From contig RQOG01000143.1 of NCBI GenBank assembly GCA_003854985.1, positions 1-37,567 of the forward strand: a stretch of DNA of 37,567 nucleotides, read 5' to 3'. The position numbers and the translations under genes were made by a program. Shown here one piece after another: positions 35,415-37,567 of the stretch; the stretch's first letter is position 1; every line of letters begins with the position of its first letter. The stretch comes from Calditrichota bacterium (GTDB lineage: Bacteria; Calditrichota; Calditrichia; Calditrichales; Calditrichaceae). The notes below the pieces were generated by a model that searched no databases, was not told the DNA's origin, and worked only from the letters and a program-made list of their open reading frames with translations.

Positions 35415-35864
35415 TTACCATTGGACCTTAACTTTAGCCTGTTTCACATTTTCTCTCAATATTTCTTTTGATTCGTTTTTTATCTCAAGAACCAGGGCTT
35501 TTTCCGTGATTTCCTTCAATATGCCCTCGACAGATAGTTCTTCGCCATTCTCATTGAGAGACACAGCCAGTAATCGTCCAATATTTTTTTTATACTCAAA
35601 ATCATATTTTAAAGGATGACCCACGCCGGGAGACGATACATCCAAACGATAGTTTACATTAAAGTCATCATCCATATCAATCTCATCCTGAATCATCCGG
35701 GTTAATTTTTCACATTCGCCAAGCGTTACGCCTTTTTCATTGTCAACATAAACCTGGAAAACAGGGTGACGGCGTTCTCCTTTAATTTTAACCTCTAACA
35801 GATATAAATTTAATTCTTTGCACAGAGGTCCTATTTTCTCTTCCAGCTTTTGCTGAATACTCAT
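35415..35864 (-). CDS. rimP: ribosome maturation factor RimP
   Basis: A 149-residue 30S assembly factor. It shows LCKELNLYLLEVKIKGE near the N-terminus, then VYVDNEKGVTLGECEKLTR and the family hallmark YRLDVSSPGVGHPL. The chosen ATG has GGAGAG four bases upstream; in-frame starts further up (ATG at 35878, TTG at 35900) lack such a site, and the TTG lies in the loop of a terminator-like hairpin. It is the first gene of the rimP-nusA-infB operon. Confidence 0.93.
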   Translation of the reverse strand: MSIQQKLEEKIGPLCKELNLYLLEVKIKGERRHPVFQVYVDNEKGVTLGECEKLTRMIQDEIDMDDDFNVNYRLDVSSPGVGHPLKYDFEYKKNIGRLLAVSLNENGEELSVEGILKEITEKALVLEIKNESKEILRENVKQAKVKVQW

Positions 35865-35880
35865 CAAACTCTCCATATAA

Positions 35881-35908
35881 CAAAAAAGTGGGCTTGGCAA
35901 CCCACTTT
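35881..35908 (-). terminator. terminator-like hairpin in the rimP leader, possible attenuator
   Basis: On the minus strand AAAGTGGG (35908-35901) pairs perfectly with CCCACTTT (35892-35885) around an 8-base loop and is followed by six T. It ends 17 bases before the rimP ATG, so no promoter fits between hairpin and gene. It could end the upstream DUF554 transcript, act as an attenuator for rimP-nusA-infB, or both. Confidence 0.75.
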
Positions 35909-35997
35909 AATCACAACCGAATTTTGAATTTAATACCTCTTCGGAGTGTATGCAAATAATAATATTCGCTAATTACTTCATTTGTAATAGCTTATAA

Positions 35998-36026
35998 TAA
36001 TTATTTGTCTTTGGCCTTAATTTCAA
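35998..36026 (-). promoter_or_regulatory. candidate promoter for the rimP-nusA-infB operon
   Basis: Minus-strand TTGAAA (36026-36021), a 17-base spacer and TAATTA (36003-35998), just after the DUF554 stop codon. A start near 35990 would give a ~125-base leader that contains the hairpin. Other weak matches exist nearby (for example TTGCAT near 35950), so the exact site is uncertain. Confidence 0.35.
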
Positions 36027-36034
36027 TAATCCTA

Positions 36035-36724
36035 TTATACCCATAAACCTGCCAGCAAAACAATTAACGGTGTAATAATAAGCGCAGGTAGAAAATTGGA
36101 GATTTCCATCCTGCAAATCTTTAAAATAAGTAAACCAATGCCAATTATCATTATTCCTCCGACGGCGGTCGTTTCACTGATGACCTGATCGGTCAGGAAT
36201 CTGCCCAGATACAAAGCGAAAACTGTAATCCCGCCCTGTACAATAATAATAGTACCGATTGAGAAAAAAACGCCTAAGCCAAACGTAGCGGTTAAGGCGA
36301 TGGCAGTAAATCCGTCCAGCATCGATTTAACCGCAAGCAGATGATAGTCGCCATACATCCCGTCATTTATTGAGCCGAGAATCGTCATCGGTCCAACGCA
36401 GAATATCAGACTTGAGGTAATAAAACCCTGAATAAATGAATCAGACTGGTTGTTTGACGAAAATTTTCTGCTGATATACCCGGCGAATTCATTGAGTTTT
36501 CTTTCGATCATTAAAATATATCCGATAATACCGCCTATAACTAACCCGGCCAGTGGAATCAGAATATTTTCCGTTTTTAACCCCATTTGAATCCCGAGCA
36601 GAATAGTCACCAGTCCCACGCCTTGTAACATGAGGTTCTTAAGCGGATCAGGAATTTTTTTTCGCATTAAAATACCGATGCTGCAACCGGCTAATACAGT
36701 CAGAACGTTTATTACGGTTCCCAT
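36035..36724 (-). CDS. DUF554 integral membrane protein
   Basis: A 229-residue hydrophobic protein with about six or seven membrane segments. The family pattern MGTVINVLTVLAGCSIGIL at the start, then GLKTENILIPLAGLVIGGI, and a glycine-rich LIFCVGPMTILGSINDG in the middle fits DUF554 (YdfK-like), a group of putative transporters of unknown substrate. It lies between the sod gene and rimP, with its own weak start region, and is separated from sod by a terminator. No functional link with its neighbours is apparent. Confidence 0.85.
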   Translation of the reverse strand: MGTVINVLTVLAGCSIGILMRKKIPDPLKNLMLQGVGLVTILLGIQMGLKTENILIPLAGLVIGGIIGYILMIERKLNEFAGYISRKFSSNNQSDSFIQGFITSSLIFCVGPMTILGSINDGMYGDYHLLAVKSMLDGFTAIALTATFGLGVFFSIGTIIIVQGGITVFALYLGRFLTDQVISETTAVGGIMIIGIGLLILKICRMEISNFLPALIITPLIVLLAGLWV

Positions 36725-36791
36725 ATTCTAATCTAAATATATTTCAAATTTATTCTATTTATTGTTGGTGAAGATACAGAAATTGCAGTAT

Positions 36792-36825
36792 AAAAAAAAG
36801 AGACCGCCTTTTACGACAGTCTCTT
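36792..36825 (-). terminator. Rho-independent terminator of the sod gene
   Basis: On the minus strand AAGAGAC (36825-36819) pairs with GTCTCTT (36804-36798); the stem extends by four more pairs including G-U wobbles around a GTAAAA loop and is followed by a T run (36799-36792). It lies 25 bases after the sod stop codon. Confidence 0.85.
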
Positions 36826-36849
36826 ATCGGGAAAGGATTGGGTAGTTAA

Positions 36850-37473
36850 TTATTTATAAGTTTCGTAAAGCCCGGATACTTTATCCCAGTTTACTACATT
36901 AAAAAATGCTTCTAAATAATCGGGACGACGATTCTGATACTTGAGATAATAAGCATGTTCCCAAACATCAACCGCTAAAATAGGCTGTCCTTTGACCTCA
37001 GCAATATCCATTAAAGGATTATCTTGATTAGGTGTAGAACATACGGCCAATTTGCCTTCCTGATTGATTATCAACCAGGCCCAGCCTGAACCAAAGCGTG
37101 TGGCTCCGGCCTTCTTGAAATCTTCCTTAAATTTTTCAAAAGAACCAAAATCTTTATTAATGGCATCCGCTAATTTACCGGCTGGCCGGCCGTTTTCATT
37201 TTTTTTCATTAAAGTCCAAAAAAAGCTATGATTCCAGTGACCGCCGCCATTATTCCTGACGCCTGTTCTTGCCGCTTCCGGAATTTTACTTATCTGGGTG
37301 ATCAGTTCATCCAAATCCGAGCTTTTATAAGCCCCGGCTTGTTCCAGAGCAGTGTTGAGATTATTCACATAAGCCGCATGATGTTTGTCATGATGAATTT
37401 CCATGGTCTGCGCGTCAATAAATGGTTCAAGCGCATCGAAAGCGTATCCTAAATCATTTAATTTGTGTGCCAT
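36850..37473 (-). CDS. sodA: superoxide dismutase, Mn-type by sequence
   Basis: A 207-residue Fe/Mn superoxide dismutase that converts superoxide to oxygen and hydrogen peroxide. Metal ligands are H27 (MEIHHDKHH), H82 ([11 protein letters not shown]), D169 and H173 (VDVWEHAYY). Gly78 together with Q150 (TPNQDNP) is the pattern of Mn rather than Fe enzymes, though some members work with both. No signal peptide, so cytosolic. The ATG at 37473 is preceded by AGGAGG; an earlier in-frame ATG (37497) would translate that site itself and is rejected. It ends at a strong terminator and appears to be a single-gene unit. Confidence 0.94.
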   Translation of the reverse strand: MAHKLNDLGYAFDALEPFIDAQTMEIHHDKHHAAYVNNLNTALEQAGAYKSSDLDELITQISKIPEAARTGVRNNGGGHWNHSFFWTLMKKNENGRPAGKLADAINKDFGSFEKFKEDFKKAGATRFGSGWAWLIINQEGKLAVCSTPNQDNPLMDIAEVKGQPILAVDVWEHAYYLKYQNRRPDYLEAFFNVVNWDKVSGLYETYK

Positions 37474-37567
37474 GATTCCTCCTTTTTTTATCCTCATTCA
37501 AATTCAATCTTTGCCGCTATATAACGAAAAAAAGTCAAATTTATTCCAAGAATAAAGTAAAAATCCG

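Noticed and set aside
35865..35900. Upstream extension of rimP to a TTG or earlier ATG
   Set aside because: The TTG lies in the loop of the terminator-like hairpin and the extra residues resemble no RimP; the ATG at 35864 has the GGAGAG site.
37474..37497. Eight-residue N-terminal extension of superoxide dismutase
   Set aside because: The extra codons are the AGGAGG ribosome binding site itself, and family proteins begin at the later methionine.
1..37567. CRISPR arrays, tRNA, rRNA or insertion sequences
   Set aside because: No regularly spaced repeats, tRNA-like cloverleaf, rRNA sequence or transposase gene was seen by eye; a covariance-model scan would be decisive.

Overview
The window is a 37.6 kb piece of an AT-rich, Gram-negative bacterial chromosome. 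An outer-membrane porin, a second predicted beta-barrel and several signal-peptide proteins point to an outer membrane. A GWxTD-domain protein, a duplicated DUF5683 protein and the general style of the genes (AGGAG-type ribosome binding sites, low GC) suggest the FCB superphylum, most likely a Calditrichota, Marinimicrobia or KSB1-like lineage. That placement is an inference from domain content; I could not run a phylogeny. Every gene except rpmB and dnaA is on the minus strand.

Layout from left to right. (a) 1-230 is a short non-coding edge whose first ~110 bases are much richer in GC than the rest. (b) 230-9850 is a signalling block. Read in the direction of transcription it encodes a porin, a small PstS-like periplasmic binding protein, a 1264-residue membrane hybrid histidine kinase (HAMP, GAF, coiled coil, kinase, three receiver domains), a 407-base gap, then CheR, a CheB lacking a receiver, a single-domain receiver, and a REC-PAS-HPt-kinase protein whose catalytic core is of CheA type but has no CheW-like domain. 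No chemoreceptor, CheW or flagellar gene is present. (c) 10236-13985 holds galE with a terminator, a possible 27-codon ORF, an M24 peptidase and an unknown beta-barrel protein. (d) rpmB stands alone on the plus strand and converges on a long minus-strand run (21602 to 14466): ridA, DUF5683, a small membrane protein, a PHP-domain hydrolase, a UbiA-type prenyltransferase, ftsY, rimO and the GWxTD protein. (e) 21603-22094 is a ~490-base AT-rich region with a promoter and several DnaA boxes in front of plus-strand dnaA; dnaN is not adjacent. (f) 23518-35864 (minus) is a translation/RNA block: rimP-nusA-infB-DUF503-rbfA-truB-ribF-rpsO-pnp, followed by an M16 peptidase, an alanine-dehydrogenase-like protein and a polysaccharide deacetylase. 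(g) The right end has a DUF554 membrane protein and a Mn-type superoxide dismutase with its terminator.

How the genes work together. The rimP-to-pnp chain is the classic transcription-elongation, initiation-factor, ribosome-maturation and RNA-decay operon; a terminator-like hairpin sits in its leader only 17 bases before the rimP start codon. The signalling block could form a phosphorelay (membrane kinase, receivers, HPt histidine 336 of the CheA-like protein, single receiver), with CheR/CheB adding a methylation layer. Their natural substrate, a chemoreceptor, is missing here, and the Glu/Gln-rich coiled coil of the kinase is a candidate replacement. This block is the part of the window most likely to hold a poorly described system.
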